Source: Pseudomonas sp. B21-040 (lineage in GTDB: Bacteria; Pseudomonadota; Gammaproteobacteria; Pseudomonadales; Pseudomonadaceae). Taken from it: a stretch of 64,000 nt of DNA. Shown here piece by piece: positions 9,538-18,415 of the stretch. The position numbers were made by a program, and so were the translations under genes. The notes beneath the pieces were generated by a model, which was given only the letters and a program-made list of their open reading frames with translations, searched no databases and was not told the origin of the DNA. Position 1 is the stretch's first letter; the number at the start of each line of letters is the position of its first letter. The DNA is taken from NCBI RefSeq assembly GCF_024748695.1, contig NZ_CP087176.1, forward strand, positions 6,317,501 through 6,381,500, read 5' to 3'.

Positions 9538-11052
9538 TCAGCCCAGAAACAGCTTATAGGCCGGGTTGTCGCTTTCATCCCAGTACGGGTAACCGATTTC
9601 TTCCAGCGCGGCCGGCACCAGATGACGTTCGTCGTGCGGTACTTGCAGGCCCGCGACTACTCGGCCGTCCGCCGCACCATGGTTGCGGTAGTGGAACATC
9701 GAGATGTTCCAGCGCCCGCCCAACTTGTTGAGGAAGTTGAACAACGCCCCCGGACGCTCCGGGAATTCGAAGCGCAGGATCACTTCATCAACAACGTGGG
9801 CCGCTCGACCGCCGACCATGTGGCGAATGTGCAGCTTGGCCAGTTCGTTGTCGGTCAGGTCCAGCACCGGGAAGCCCTGTTCGCCGAGGCTGGCAATCAG
9901 CGCACTGCGCGGGTCGGTTTCCGGGTGCGTCTGCACGCCAACGAAGATGTGCGCTTCGCTGCCAGTGTTGTAGCGGTAATTGAATTCGGTGATCTGGCGT
10001 TTGCCGATGGCTTCGCAAAACGCCTTGAAGCTGCCCGGTTTCTCGGGGATGGTCACGGCGATGATTGCTTCACGACCTTCGCCCAGCTCGGCGCGTTCGG
10101 CGACATGGCGCAAGCGGTCGAAGTTGACGTTAGCGCCGGAGTCGATGGCCACGAAGGTCTGGCCGCTGACACCGCGCTGCTCGACATACTTCTTGATCCC
10201 GGCCACGCCCAGCGCGCCCGCAGGCTCGGTGATCGAGCGGGTATCGTCGTAGATATCCTTGATTGCCGCACAGATCTCGTCGGTGCTGACGGTGATCACT
10301 TCATCGACATAGTCTTTGCAGATGTCGAAGGTATGCTGGCCGATCTGTGCCACCGCAACGCCGTCGGCGAAGAGGCCCACGGTCGGCAATACCACGCGCT
10401 CACCCGCCGCCATGGCGGCTTGCAGGCAGTTGGAATCGTCCGGTTCGACGCCGATGACTTTGATGTCCGGGCGCAGGTACTTCACGTACGCCGCAATGCC
10501 GGCGATCAGCCCGCCACCGCCCACCGGGACGAAGATCGCATCCAGTGGCTGCGGGTGCTGACGCAGAATCTCCATGGCCACGGTGCCCTGCCCGGCAATG
10601 GTGTGGGGATCGTCGTAGGGGTGGATGTAGACGTAACCTTTTTCGTCGACCAGTTTCAGCGAGTAGGCCAGGGCTTCCGGGAACGAATCCCCGTGCAGCA
10701 CCACTTTGCCGCCGCGCGAACGCACGCCTTCGACTTTGATTTCCGGGGTGGTCTTGGGCATGACGATGGTGGCTTTGACGCCCAGCACTTTCGCCGCCAG
10801 GGCCAGGCCTTGCGCGTGGTTACCCGCCGAAGCCGTCACGACGCCGCGCGCACGCTCTTCGTCGCTCAACTGGGTCAGTTTGTTGTAAGCGCCGCGAATC
10901 TTGAACGAGAACACCGGCTGCAAGTCTTCACGCTTGAGCCAGATCGTGTTGCCCAGCCGCTCGGTGAGCTGGCGGGCAGTCTGCAATGGGGTTTCTACGG
11001 CAACGTCATAAACGCGCGAGGTGAGGATCTTTTTGACGTACTGTTCGAGCAT
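9538..11052 (-). CDS. ilvA: Threonine ammonia-lyase, biosynthetic
   Basis: PLP enzyme converting L-threonine to 2-oxobutanoate and ammonia, the first step of isoleucine synthesis. The 504-residue protein has the PLP lysine in FSFKIRGAYNKL, the phosphate-cup GGGGLIAGIA and ASAGNHAQG, and two C-terminal ACT-like regulatory domains (from about residue 325; IAVTIPEKPGSFKAF and LRFEFPERPGALFNF). The double ACT domain marks the isoleucine-inhibited biosynthetic form rather than the catabolic TdcB type. Divergent from rpiA with a 145 bp gap. Confidence 0.97.
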   Translation of the reverse strand: MLEQYVKKILTSRVYDVAVETPLQTARQLTERLGNTIWLKREDLQPVFSFKIRGAYNKLTQLSDEERARGVVTASAGNHAQGLALAAKVLGVKATIVMPKTTPEIKVEGVRSRGGKVVLHGDSFPEALAYSLKLVDEKGYVYIHPYDDPHTIAGQGTVAMEILRQHPQPLDAIFVPVGGGGLIAGIAAYVKYLRPDIKVIGVEPDDSNCLQAAMAAGERVVLPTVGLFADGVAVAQIGQHTFDICKDYVDEVITVSTDEICAAIKDIYDDTRSITEPAGALGVAGIKKYVEQRGVSGQTFVAIDSGANVNFDRLRHVAERAELGEGREAIIAVTIPEKPGSFKAFCEAIGKRQITEFNYRYNTGSEAHIFVGVQTHPETDPRSALIASLGEQGFPVLDLTDNELAKLHIRHMVGGRAAHVVDEVILRFEFPERPGALFNFLNKLGGRWNISMFHYRNHGAADGRVVAGLQVPHDERHLVPAALEEIGYPYWDESDNPAYKLFLG

Positions 11053-11197
11053 CGGAAAGCATCACTGAGCGGGTTGGGCAGGACCACGGAGTCTAACCCG
11101 GCTTTCAGCTGTACGACCACACGAATACAGCGGTTTTAGCCCCGCTTAGGGCTATAATGCCGGCCTTTCGTTCCCTCCCCGGCATCTCGGAGCCCGC

Positions 11198-11872
11198 ATG
11201 AACCAGGATCAACTCAAACAGGCAGTGGCTCAGGCCGCCGTCGACTTCATCCTCCCGAAACTCGACGACAAGAGCATCGTCGGGGTCGGCACCGGCTCCA
11301 CCGCCAACTGCTTCATCGATGCCCTGGCCAAGCACAAAGGTGCGTTCGACGGCGCTGTTGCCAGCTCCGAAGCCACCGCCGCCCGCCTCAAGGGCCACGG
11401 AATTCCGGTGTATGAGCTGAACACGGTCAGCGACCTGGAGTTTTACGTCGACGGCGCCGATGAAAGCGATGAGCACCTGAACCTGATCAAGGGCGGTGGC
11501 GCGGCCCTGACCCGCGAGAAGATCGTGGCGGCCGTGGCCAAGACGTTCATCTGCATCGCCGACGCCAGCAAACTGGTGCCAGTGCTCGGCGCGTTCCCGC
11601 TGCCGGTCGAAGTCATCCCGATGGCCCGCAGCCACGTGGCCCGCGAACTGGTGAAACTGGGCGGCGACCCGGTTTACCGCGAAGGCGTGCTGACCGACAA
11701 CGGCAACATCATCCTTGATGTGTTCAACATGCAGATCACCAACCCGGTAGAACTGGAACGTCAGATCAACGCCATTGTTGGCGTGGTCACCAATGGTTTG
11801 TTCGCGGCACGCCCGGCGGACTTGCTGTTGCTGGGCACCAGCGAAGGCGTGAAAACCCTGCGCGCCGAGTAA
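11198..11872 (+). CDS. rpiA: Ribose-5-phosphate isomerase A
   Basis: Interconverts ribose-5-phosphate and ribulose-5-phosphate in the pentose phosphate pathway. The 224-residue protein has the phosphate-binding [13 protein letters not shown], the catalytic [24 protein letters not shown] region (catalytic Asp/Lys/Glu), and [10 protein letters not shown]. Length and start ([11 protein letters not shown]) are standard. Divergent from ilvA, the common Pseudomonas arrangement. Confidence 0.97.
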   Translation: MNQDQLKQAVAQAAVDFILPKLDDKSIVGVGTGSTANCFIDALAKHKGAFDGAVASSEATAARLKGHGIPVYELNTVSDLEFYVDGADESDEHLNLIKGGGAALTREKIVAAVAKTFICIADASKLVPVLGAFPLPVEVIPMARSHVARELVKLGGDPVYREGVLTDNGNIILDVFNMQITNPVELERQINAIVGVVTNGLFAARPADLLLLGTSEGVKTLRAE

Positions 11873-11891
11873 GCCATTTACAACGCAAAAC

Positions 11892-11985
11892 CTGTAGGAG
11901 CCGAGCTTGCTCGCGATAGCGGTGCATCATTCAACATCTCTGTCGACTGATGCACCGCTATCGCGAGCAAGCTCGGCTCCTACAG
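11892..11985. repeat. Perfect 38-bp REP-type inverted repeat
   Basis: Arms at 11892-11929 and 11948-11985 are exact reverse complements over 38 bases, starting CTGTAGGAGCCGAGCTTGC and including GCTCGCGATAGCGG. The loop is 18 bases. This is a complete REP doublet (REPIN) between convergent rpiA and the first SdiA-regulated-domain gene; it would also form a very strong RNA hairpin. Confidence 0.88.
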
Positions 11986-12042
11986 TGTTTTGTGGCACAC
12001 ACACAATCTGTGCATGTCTCCCACAGTGGTTTTGGGGTGTTT

Positions 12043-12960
12043 TTAGGGTTGCGCTGGTTTTTTGAAGACGTAGAACAGATTGGGCTCGCTGACGAGGTAC
12101 ATCGTACCCTCGTCATCCATCGCGATGCCTTCCGCTTGCGGCACGGTTTTTTGCAAACCCTGGCGCCCCTTGATCAATGACAGGGTGCTCAGCGGTCGCC
12201 CGTCCACATCCAGCTCCAGAATCAAGTGCGACTCGTCAGACAGCGCCAGCAGATGACCGCTGCGCTCGTCGTATTGCAAGCTCGACAAGTCCCGCACGAA
12301 CATCCCCGCATCGCGCTTGGGGTTGTTCACCACGTGCACGGCGTAGGATTTCTCCGGGTTGTAATGCGCAAAGCCCTGCACTTCGTAGATCAGCATCGGG
12401 TCGCGCTCCTTGGCGACGAACAGGCGCTTGCCCACCGAATCGTACGCCAACCCTTCAAACCCCTTGTTACTGCCCATGTGCACGCCAAGGACCATCTGTT
12501 CGGCATCCGCCCCGTCGAGGAAAGTGGTGTCCTGCTCCAGATGAATCTTGATCAGCCGCTGCTGGCTCTCATCGGTGATCACGTAGGTGTCGGCGCTGAT
12601 GAACTCCACCGCTTCCGGGTCGCCGAAGCCAATCAACGCCACCCGCCGCAGGACCTTGCCCTCAAGCGACAGCTCGATCAGCTCAGAGTTTTTGTTGGTC
12701 ACCGTGAACAGGCTTTTGCGCACCGGATCAAACGTCAGCGCCGAGACGTTATCGTCCAGCCCGTCGATCACCCGTGCTTCGATTTCCACCCGGTATTGAT
12801 CCAGGCCGATGGATTCGCTGCTCTGCGGCTGCCAAAGGGTCTGCAGGTTGAACCAGCCACGCTCGAACAAGCGCATGTATTGGCCGATCGCAACCAGCGC
12901 GATCAGGGCAATCACCGTCAGGATCAGGACAAGGGGTTTGGGACGGGCAAGTCGTTGCAT
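12043..12960 (-). CDS. SdiA-regulated/YjiK-family beta-propeller protein (copy 1)
   Basis: A 305-residue protein with one N-terminal membrane anchor or uncleaved signal (about residues 10-28) followed by a periplasmic beta-propeller-like region. Blocks such as VSALTFDPVRKSLFTVTNKN, DPEAVEFI, KGFEGLAYD and LSSLQYDERSGHLLALSDES are typical of the SdiA-regulated (YjiK) domain. The end, EGIAMDDEGTMYLVSEPNLFYVF, is almost shared with the next gene upstream. Biochemical role unknown. It lies 103 bp downstream of a paralogue in the same direction, so this is a tandem duplication. Confidence 0.85.
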   Translation of the reverse strand: MQRLARPKPLVLILTVIALIALVAIGQYMRLFERGWFNLQTLWQPQSSESIGLDQYRVEIEARVIDGLDDNVSALTFDPVRKSLFTVTNKNSELIELSLEGKVLRRVALIGFGDPEAVEFISADTYVITDESQQRLIKIHLEQDTTFLDGADAEQMVLGVHMGSNKGFEGLAYDSVGKRLFVAKERDPMLIYEVQGFAHYNPEKSYAVHVVNNPKRDAGMFVRDLSSLQYDERSGHLLALSDESHLILELDVDGRPLSTLSLIKGRQGLQKTVPQAEGIAMDDEGTMYLVSEPNLFYVFKKPAQP

Positions 12961-13063
12961 TCAGGCCAGCTCGAAAACAAAACGGGCGGATGAAATATCA
13001 CGCCCGTATGAATTCAAGCTTAATGGCCCGTAGCCTGCGACCACAACTGCGGGTTTGCGGCGC

Positions 13064-13990
13064 TTATTTCTGCTTTTCGAAGCGGTAGAACAGGTTCGGC
13101 TCACTCACCATGTACAAGGTGCCCGCTTCGTCCATGGTCACGCCTTCGGCCCGGGGAATGGTGTTCTTCAGGCCGTTGAAGCCACGCAGCAGCGTAATGA
13201 AACTGACCTGTTCACCCTTCTTGTCCAGCTCCAGCAACAGGTGCGAATCGGCGGACAGCACCAGCATGCGGCCGGTCCGCGGGTCGATGGCCAGTGCCGA
13301 CAGGTTGCGCATATCCAGCGCATGACTGGCCAGTTTCAGCTTGTCACCGGTCAGGACCTTGCCGTCACCTTTCCAGGTAAACAAGGCCGGCGGACGCTCT
13401 TCGCCCAGCACCAGTTGCTGATTGCGCGGATCCCAGGTGACACCCTCGAAGGCCTTGTTCTGGTCTTTGGAAGGGCCGAGGTCGTATTTCGGGAAGTCGG
13501 CGATGTTCAGTTCGCGGGTGTCGGCGTCAACCTTGACGATAGCGATCAGATGCTCGCGCTCATCGACAATGGCCAACCGACCATCGCCCAGCACGGTGAC
13601 GCCTTCAGGGTTGCTCCAGCCGACCAACGGCATTTTGCGCAACACATCGCCCTGCAGGTTCAATTCGACCAGGAACGGGTTCTTGCCCATGACCGAAAAC
13701 AGGGTCTTGGTCTGGGGATCGTAAGACAGGTCCGATGCTTCGTCCTTTTCCATGCCCGGCAACGGCTTGGCATCGATCACTGCCCGGTAGTCCGGAAGCC
13801 AGATACTGGCCTGGCGCTCGGCCGGGCTCTTGAATTGCTCTTTCACCCAGAGCACGCCTCGCGCATCCCAATGCATGGCAAAGGCGACGCCGTAGGCGAC
13901 AACGGCCACCAACAGTAGCCAGGTATACCAACGCAGCGCGAAGCGCGAGCGGCGGGCAGGTTTAAACGTGGAAAGCGGAGGAGTGGCCAT
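13064..13990 (-). CDS. SdiA-regulated/YjiK-family beta-propeller protein (copy 2)
   Basis: A 308-residue paralogue of the downstream neighbour. It has a basic N-terminus (RRSRFALRW), a single membrane segment at about residues 25-42, then the same propeller blocks: SDLSYDPQTKTLFSVMGKN, NPEGVTVLGDGRLAIVDE, KAFEGVTWD and EGVTMDEAGTLYMVSEPNLFYRF. Predicted periplasmic and membrane anchored. Its RNA would run into copy 1. No ligand or catalytic site is evident. Confidence 0.85.
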   Translation of the reverse strand: MATPPLSTFKPARRSRFALRWYTWLLLVAVVAYGVAFAMHWDARGVLWVKEQFKSPAERQASIWLPDYRAVIDAKPLPGMEKDEASDLSYDPQTKTLFSVMGKNPFLVELNLQGDVLRKMPLVGWSNPEGVTVLGDGRLAIVDEREHLIAIVKVDADTRELNIADFPKYDLGPSKDQNKAFEGVTWDPRNQQLVLGEERPPALFTWKGDGKVLTGDKLKLASHALDMRNLSALAIDPRTGRMLVLSADSHLLLELDKKGEQVSFITLLRGFNGLKNTIPRAEGVTMDEAGTLYMVSEPNLFYRFEKQK

Positions 13991-14138
13991 CGGGGAATGC
14001 GTTCCAGAAATTCAGGCTAGGGGTAATAGCACAATTGGGGCCGGCTCAGACGCCGAACGCCCCGGAATTATCCAGAGAACATGTGAAAAAATCGGCAAAT
14101 GACAGGAAGGCCCTACGGCGGCCAACCACAAAACCCTT

Positions 14139-14228
14139 GTAGGAGCCGAGCTTGCTCGCGATAGCGGTCGTTCATTCAACATCCAGGTTGAATGTGCTGA
14201 CGCCATCGCGAGCAAGCTCGGCTCCTAC
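14139..14228. repeat. REP-type inverted repeat pair
   Basis: Perfect 24-base arms (left GTAGGAGCCGAGCTTGCTCG..., right ...GAGCAAGCTCGGCTCCTAC) with an inner hairpin TTCAAC/GTTGAA. Same family as the element at 11892. It lies between the second SdiA-type gene and the FAH-family gene. Confidence 0.85.
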
Positions 14229-14248
14229 GGGGGTTTGCGGTGTTTGGG

Positions 14249-14914
14249 TTAGCGAACGCTGCTGGTGAAGCGGCTCGCGCCCGGCAGTTCCAGGACGATC
14301 TCGTCACCGACATTCAGCGGGCCAACGCCCACTGGCGTGCCGGTCAGGATCACGTCACCGGCCTGCAGCGAGAAGCAACCGGCCATGTGCTGGATCATCG
14401 GCACGATCGGGTTGAGCATTGCGCTGCTGTTGCCGTCCTGGCGCACTTCGCCATTGATGGTCAGGCGGATGCCGATGTCGGTCAGGTCCGCAAAGGTACT
14501 GCCGGACACGAACGGCGCGATCACCGCCGCGCCGTCGAAAGACTTGGCGATTTCCCAAGGCAGGCCCTTGGATTTCAGCTCGGCCTGTTTGTCGCGCAGC
14601 GTCAGGTCCAGGGCCGGCGCGAAACCGGAGATGGCGTCCAGCACTTCCTCACGGCTCGGCTTGGTCGACAACGACTTGCCGATCAATACAGCGATTTCCG
14701 CCTCGTAATGCACCGAGCCACGCTCGGTCGGAATGCTGAAACCGCCGTCCAGCGGCACCACGCAACTGCCCGGCTTGATGAACAGCAACGGCTCGGTAGG
14801 CACCGGATTGTCCAGTTCCTTGGCGTGTTCGGCATAGTTACGGCCAATGCACACCACTTTCCCCAGCGGGAAGTGAATACGCGTACCGTCGACATACTGG
14901 TGCTGATAGCTCAT
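14249..14914 (-). CDS. Fumarylacetoacetate hydrolase-family protein
   Basis: A 221-residue FAH-fold enzyme. The metal-binding acidic residues sit in VHYEAEIAVLIGK and FAPALDLTLRDKQ, with GRNYAEHAKEL and LFIKP near the N-terminus and ILTGTPVGVGPL near the C-terminus. The family cleaves or decarboxylates acylpyruvates and related 2-oxo acids (YcgM/FAHD1-like). It lies 36 bp downstream of the D-2-hydroxyglutarate dehydrogenase gene on the same strand, so the two are likely co-transcribed; its substrate in that context is unknown. Confidence 0.9.
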   Translation of the reverse strand: MSYQHQYVDGTRIHFPLGKVVCIGRNYAEHAKELDNPVPTEPLLFIKPGSCVVPLDGGFSIPTERGSVHYEAEIAVLIGKSLSTKPSREEVLDAISGFAPALDLTLRDKQAELKSKGLPWEIAKSFDGAAVIAPFVSGSTFADLTDIGIRLTINGEVRQDGNSSAMLNPIVPMIQHMAGCFSLQAGDVILTGTPVGVGPLNVGDEIVLELPGASRFTSSVR

Positions 14915-14950
14915 TACCGACTCCTGATTCGTGCTCTTAACGTTCGAAAA

Positions 14951-16345
14951 TCAAACAGCGAAGATCTTGCCCGGGTTCATGATGCCGTTCGGGTCGAACA
15001 CCGCTTTGACGGCTTTCATGTACTCGATCTCAACCGGCGAGCGGCTGTAGGTCAAGTAATCACGCTTGGTCATGCCCACGCCGTGCTCGGCGGAGATCGA
15101 GCCGTTGTACTTCTCGACGGTTTCGAACACCCACTTGTTGACGGTTGCGCACTTGGCGAAGAACTCGTCCTTGCTCAGGTTATCCGGCTTGAGGATGTTC
15201 AAGTGCAGGTTGCCGTCGCCAATGTGGCCGAACCAGACGATTTCGAAGTCCGGGTAGTGTTCGCCGACGATCGCGTCGATTTCCTTCAGGAACGCCGGGA
15301 CTTTCGACACAGTGACCGAAATGTCGTTTTTGTACGGCGTCCAGTGGGAAATGGTTTCGGAGATGTATTCGCGCAGCTTCCACAGGTTCTGCAGCTGGGT
15401 TTCGCTCTGGCTCATCACGCCGTCCAGTACCCAGCCCTGCTCGACGCAGTGCTCGAAGGTTTCCAGGGCGTGGTTGGCCACTTCTTCGGTGGTCGCTTCG
15501 AATTCGAGCAACGCGTAGAACGGGCAATCAGTTTCGAAAGGCGCCGGCACATCGCCGCGGCCCATGACTTTGGCCAGCGCTTTATCGGAGAAGAATTCGA
15601 AGGCCGTCAGGTCGAGCTTGCTTTGGAACGCGTGCAATACCGGCATGATCGCGTCGAAATCGGCAGTACCGAGGACCATCGCGGTCAGGTTTTTCGGCGC
15701 ACGGTCCAGGCGCATGGTCGCTTCGACCACAAAACCCAGGGTGCCTTCAGCGCCGATGAACAGCTGGCGCATGTCGTAGCCAGTGGCGTTCTTGATCAGG
15801 TCGCGGTTCAGCTCCAGCACATCACCCTTGCCGGTCACGACTTTCATGCCGGCGACCCAGTTACGGGTCATGCCATAGCGAATGACCTTGATCCCGCCGG
15901 CATTGGTGCCGATATTGCCGCCAATCTGGCTGGAACCTGCCGAAGCGAAGTCCACCGGGTAGTACAGGCCTTTTTCTTCGGCGACGTTCTGCAAATGCTC
16001 AGTGACCACGCCTGGCTGACATACGGCCGTGCGGTCAGTGAGGTTCACGTCGAGAATCTGGTTCATATAGTCGAAGGACACAACGACTTCGCCATTGGCC
16101 GCCACGGCAGCGGCAGACAACCCGGTACGACCACCGGACGGCACCAGCGCCACCTTGTGTTTATTGGCCCACAGGACAATGGCCTGGACCTGTTCGGTGG
16201 TCTTGGGAAACACGATGGCCGTCGGGGCCGGGGCGAAATGCTTGGTCCAATCCTTACCATAAGCATTCAGGGAGTCGGCATCGGTCAGCACCTTGCCAGG
16301 CTCAACCAGGGTCTTCAGCTCATCAATCAGGGCAGGATTGGTCAT
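14951..16345 (-). CDS. FAD-linked D-2-hydroxyglutarate dehydrogenase
   Basis: A 464-residue flavoenzyme of the VAO/GlcD type. The FAD-binding domain has VVPSGGRTGLSAAA-like (VPSGGRTGLSAAAV), SQIGGNIGTNAGG and IGAEGTLGFV motifs; the C-terminal FAD-oxidase domain includes HIGDGNLHLNI and EHGVGMTKRDYL. The start at 16345 (MTNPALIDEL) follows GAGAG. In P. stutzeri and P. aeruginosa the enzyme next to serA was shown to oxidise D-2-hydroxyglutarate to 2-oxoglutarate, recycling the product made by SerA. The divergent placement here matches, so that role is inferred. Confidence 0.88.
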   Translation of the reverse strand: MTNPALIDELKTLVEPGKVLTDADSLNAYGKDWTKHFAPAPTAIVFPKTTEQVQAIVLWANKHKVALVPSGGRTGLSAAAVAANGEVVVSFDYMNQILDVNLTDRTAVCQPGVVTEHLQNVAEEKGLYYPVDFASAGSSQIGGNIGTNAGGIKVIRYGMTRNWVAGMKVVTGKGDVLELNRDLIKNATGYDMRQLFIGAEGTLGFVVEATMRLDRAPKNLTAMVLGTADFDAIMPVLHAFQSKLDLTAFEFFSDKALAKVMGRGDVPAPFETDCPFYALLEFEATTEEVANHALETFEHCVEQGWVLDGVMSQSETQLQNLWKLREYISETISHWTPYKNDISVTVSKVPAFLKEIDAIVGEHYPDFEIVWFGHIGDGNLHLNILKPDNLSKDEFFAKCATVNKWVFETVEKYNGSISAEHGVGMTKRDYLTYSRSPVEIEYMKAVKAVFDPNGIMNPGKIFAV

Positions 16346-16549
16346 CGACAGAACTCTCGAACAATTCATGGTCATCCTGAGAACGCTTCACGTCGCAGGA
16401 ATGAGTGTTTAGCGGGGCGCCTATGCTAGCATATCGACCCCGCAGGATAGTGCCCAACGGCTGTTCTGCGGCGACGGCTTTCTTGCCGTCCGGGTCAGCA
16501 TCTGTTGACCATTTCCTGCCATTTTTCTCCGGGATACAGGTTTACGCAG

Positions 16550-17779
16550 ATGAGCAAGACTTCTCTCGATAAGAGCAAGATCAAGTTCCTTCTTCTCGAA
16601 GGCGTCCACCAATCGGCTGTCGACGTCCTCAAGGCGGCGGGCTACACCAGCATTGAGTACCTCACCGGTTCTCTGCCGGAAGCCCAGCTGAAGGAAAAGA
16701 TTGCTGATGCGCACTTCATCGGCATTCGCTCCCGCACGCAACTGACCGAAGAGATCTTCGATCACGCGAAGAAGCTCGTGGCTGTAGGGTGTTTCTGCAT
16801 CGGCACCAATCAGGTTGACCTGAACGCGGCTCGCGAACGCGGCATCGCGGTGTTCAACGCACCGTACTCCAACACTCGCTCCGTAGCCGAGCTGGTGCTG
16901 GCCGAAGCGATCCTGTTGCTGCGCGGCATCCCTGAGAAGAACGCTTCCTGCCACCGTGGCGGCTGGATCAAGAGCGCGGCCAACTCCTTCGAAATCCGCG
17001 GCAAGAAGCTGGGTATCGTCGGTTACGGTTCGATCGGTACGCAACTGTCGGTCCTGGCTGAAGGCCTGGGCATGCAGGTGTACTTCTACGACACCATCAC
17101 CAAGCTGCCGTTGGGCAACGCCACTCAGGTAGGCAACCTGCACGAGCTGCTGGCGATGTCCGACATCGTCTCGCTGCACGTTCCGGAAACCGCCGCCACC
17201 CAGTGGATGATGGGCGAGAAGGAAATCCGCGCGATCAAGAAAGGCGGCATCCTGATCAACGCCGCTCGCGGCACCGTGGTCGAGCTGGACCACCTGGCTG
17301 CCGCCATCAAGGACAAGCACCTGATCGGCGCGGCCATCGACGTGTTCCCGGTGGAGCCTCGCTCCAACGACGAAGAGTTCGAAAGCCCGCTGCGCGGCCT
17401 GGACAATGTGATCCTGACCCCGCACATCGGTGGCTCCACCGCTGAAGCCCAGGCCAACATCGGCCTGGAAGTGGCAGAGAAACTGGTCAAGTACAGCGAC
17501 AACGGTACGTCGGTATCGTCCGTGAACTTCCCGGAAGTGGCCCTGCCGGCTCACCCTGGCAAGCACCGTCTGCTGCACATCCACGAAAACATTCCGGGCG
17601 TGCTCAGCGAGATCAACAAGGTTTTCGCCGAAAACGGCATCAACATCTCCGGTCAGTTCCTGCAGACCAACGAGAAAGTCGGCTACGTGGTAATCGACGT
17701 CGACGCCGAGTACTCGGACCTGGCGCAAGAGAAGCTGCAGCACATCAACGGCACCATTCGTTGCCGCGTGTTGTTCTGA
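16550..17779 (+). CDS. serA: D-3-phosphoglycerate dehydrogenase
   Basis: Committed step of serine synthesis: 3-phosphoglycerate to 3-phosphohydroxypyruvate, which in Pseudomonas is driven by concomitant reduction of 2-oxoglutarate to D-2-hydroxyglutarate. The 409-residue protein has the NAD-binding GIVGYGSIGTQLS, the catalytic Arg in INAARGTVVEL, the Glu in DVFPVEP and the His in LTPHIGGSTAEAQ. A C-terminal ACT domain (from about residue 338; ENIPGVLSEINKVFAENGIN) binds serine for feedback inhibition. The ATG at 16550 gives the standard length; a longer in-frame opening upstream is not supported. Followed by a strong terminator. Confidence 0.97.
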   Translation: MSKTSLDKSKIKFLLLEGVHQSAVDVLKAAGYTSIEYLTGSLPEAQLKEKIADAHFIGIRSRTQLTEEIFDHAKKLVAVGCFCIGTNQVDLNAARERGIAVFNAPYSNTRSVAELVLAEAILLLRGIPEKNASCHRGGWIKSAANSFEIRGKKLGIVGYGSIGTQLSVLAEGLGMQVYFYDTITKLPLGNATQVGNLHELLAMSDIVSLHVPETAATQWMMGEKEIRAIKKGGILINAARGTVVELDHLAAAIKDKHLIGAAIDVFPVEPRSNDEEFESPLRGLDNVILTPHIGGSTAEAQANIGLEVAEKLVKYSDNGTSVSSVNFPEVALPAHPGKHRLLHIHENIPGVLSEINKVFAENGINISGQFLQTNEKVGYVVIDVDAEYSDLAQEKLQHINGTIRCRVLF

Positions 17780-17795
17780 TAGCGACTTGAGCGAC

Positions 17796-17825
17796 AAAAA
17801 AAGGAGACCTAGTGGTCTCCTTTTT
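17796..17825 (+). terminator. Rho-independent terminator of serA
   Basis: Stem GGAGACC/GGTCTCC with loop TAGT and flanking A7/T5 runs, 17 bp after the serA stop. The A-run makes it usable in both directions, so it can also end the convergent DUF4399 gene. Confidence 0.92.
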
Positions 17826-17854
17826 CATGGGCGCGGTTCTTTATACCGAGCAGG

Positions 17855-18280
17855 TTACTTCACGTTGACGGTGATCTTTTTCGACACGATCGGCGGATCG
17901 AACGGTATGTGGTTGCTGTCGCCCAGTTCCAGCTGCAAGGTGTGCTTGCCCGGCGTCAGCGTTATTTCAGCCTGGGTCTCGGCTTTGCCGAAATGTTTGT
18001 GGTTGTCATCTTTGGGGATCGCCGCACCGGCGGCTGGCAGTTCATCGACATCGATCAGCAAGTGGTGATGGCCGGTGTTCTTGGTGGTATCACCCGCAGG
18101 CGCCAGCGCAACGTTCTCGACCGCGAACTTGACGACGACAGTCTGCGGCACCGTCGCCCCGTCTTCAGGAGAAACGATGGATACTTCAGCCCCCTTGGGC
18201 GCCGGTGTAGCAGCACTGGCCAACACCGAAACACCCATCAGCAGGCCAGCCAAAGCAGCACGTGACATAAAGGTTTTCAT
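17855..18280 (-). CDS. DUF4399 periplasmic protein
   Basis: A 141-residue exported protein. The signal peptide ends at about residue 23 (LMGVSVLASAA/TPAP). The mature part is one beta-sandwich domain of the DUF4399 family with FAVENVALAPAG, a NTGHHHLLIDVDELP motif that looks metal-binding, and TPGKHTLQLELGDSNHIPF. Ends in a short basic tail. Function is unknown; the HHH cluster suggests metal handling. Convergent with serA. Confidence 0.88.
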   Translation of the reverse strand: MKTFMSRAALAGLLMGVSVLASAATPAPKGAEVSIVSPEDGATVPQTVVVKFAVENVALAPAGDTTKNTGHHHLLIDVDELPAAGAAIPKDDNHKHFGKAETQAEITLTPGKHTLQLELGDSNHIPFDPPIVSKKITVNVK

Positions 18281-18415
18281 TCTCTTCTCCTGTTTTTCCG
18301 TAAAATCCGCGTGACCAATACAACTTCATGGTCAATCGTTGTCGAAGGCACTCGACAACCATAGCAAAGCGAACCTGAACCAGAGGGTCGCGATAATAAA
18401 TTCAAAGGAGTGACC

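Noticed and set aside
11892..11985. Long hairpin as a small RNA gene or CRISPR-like unit
   Set aside because: It is a REP doublet with related copies elsewhere in the window; no repeat-spacer series and no promoter seen.
14240..16429. 729-residue plus-strand frame
   Set aside because: Covers FAH and D2HGDH on the opposite strand; low-complexity R/H/D/Q-rich, no ribosome site, no family match.
16421..17797. 458-residue minus-strand frame opposite serA
   Set aside because: Shadow of serA; no conserved motifs.
17796..17825. serA 3' hairpin as an attenuator or riboswitch
   Set aside because: It follows the stop codon with A/T flanks; a plain terminator explains it.
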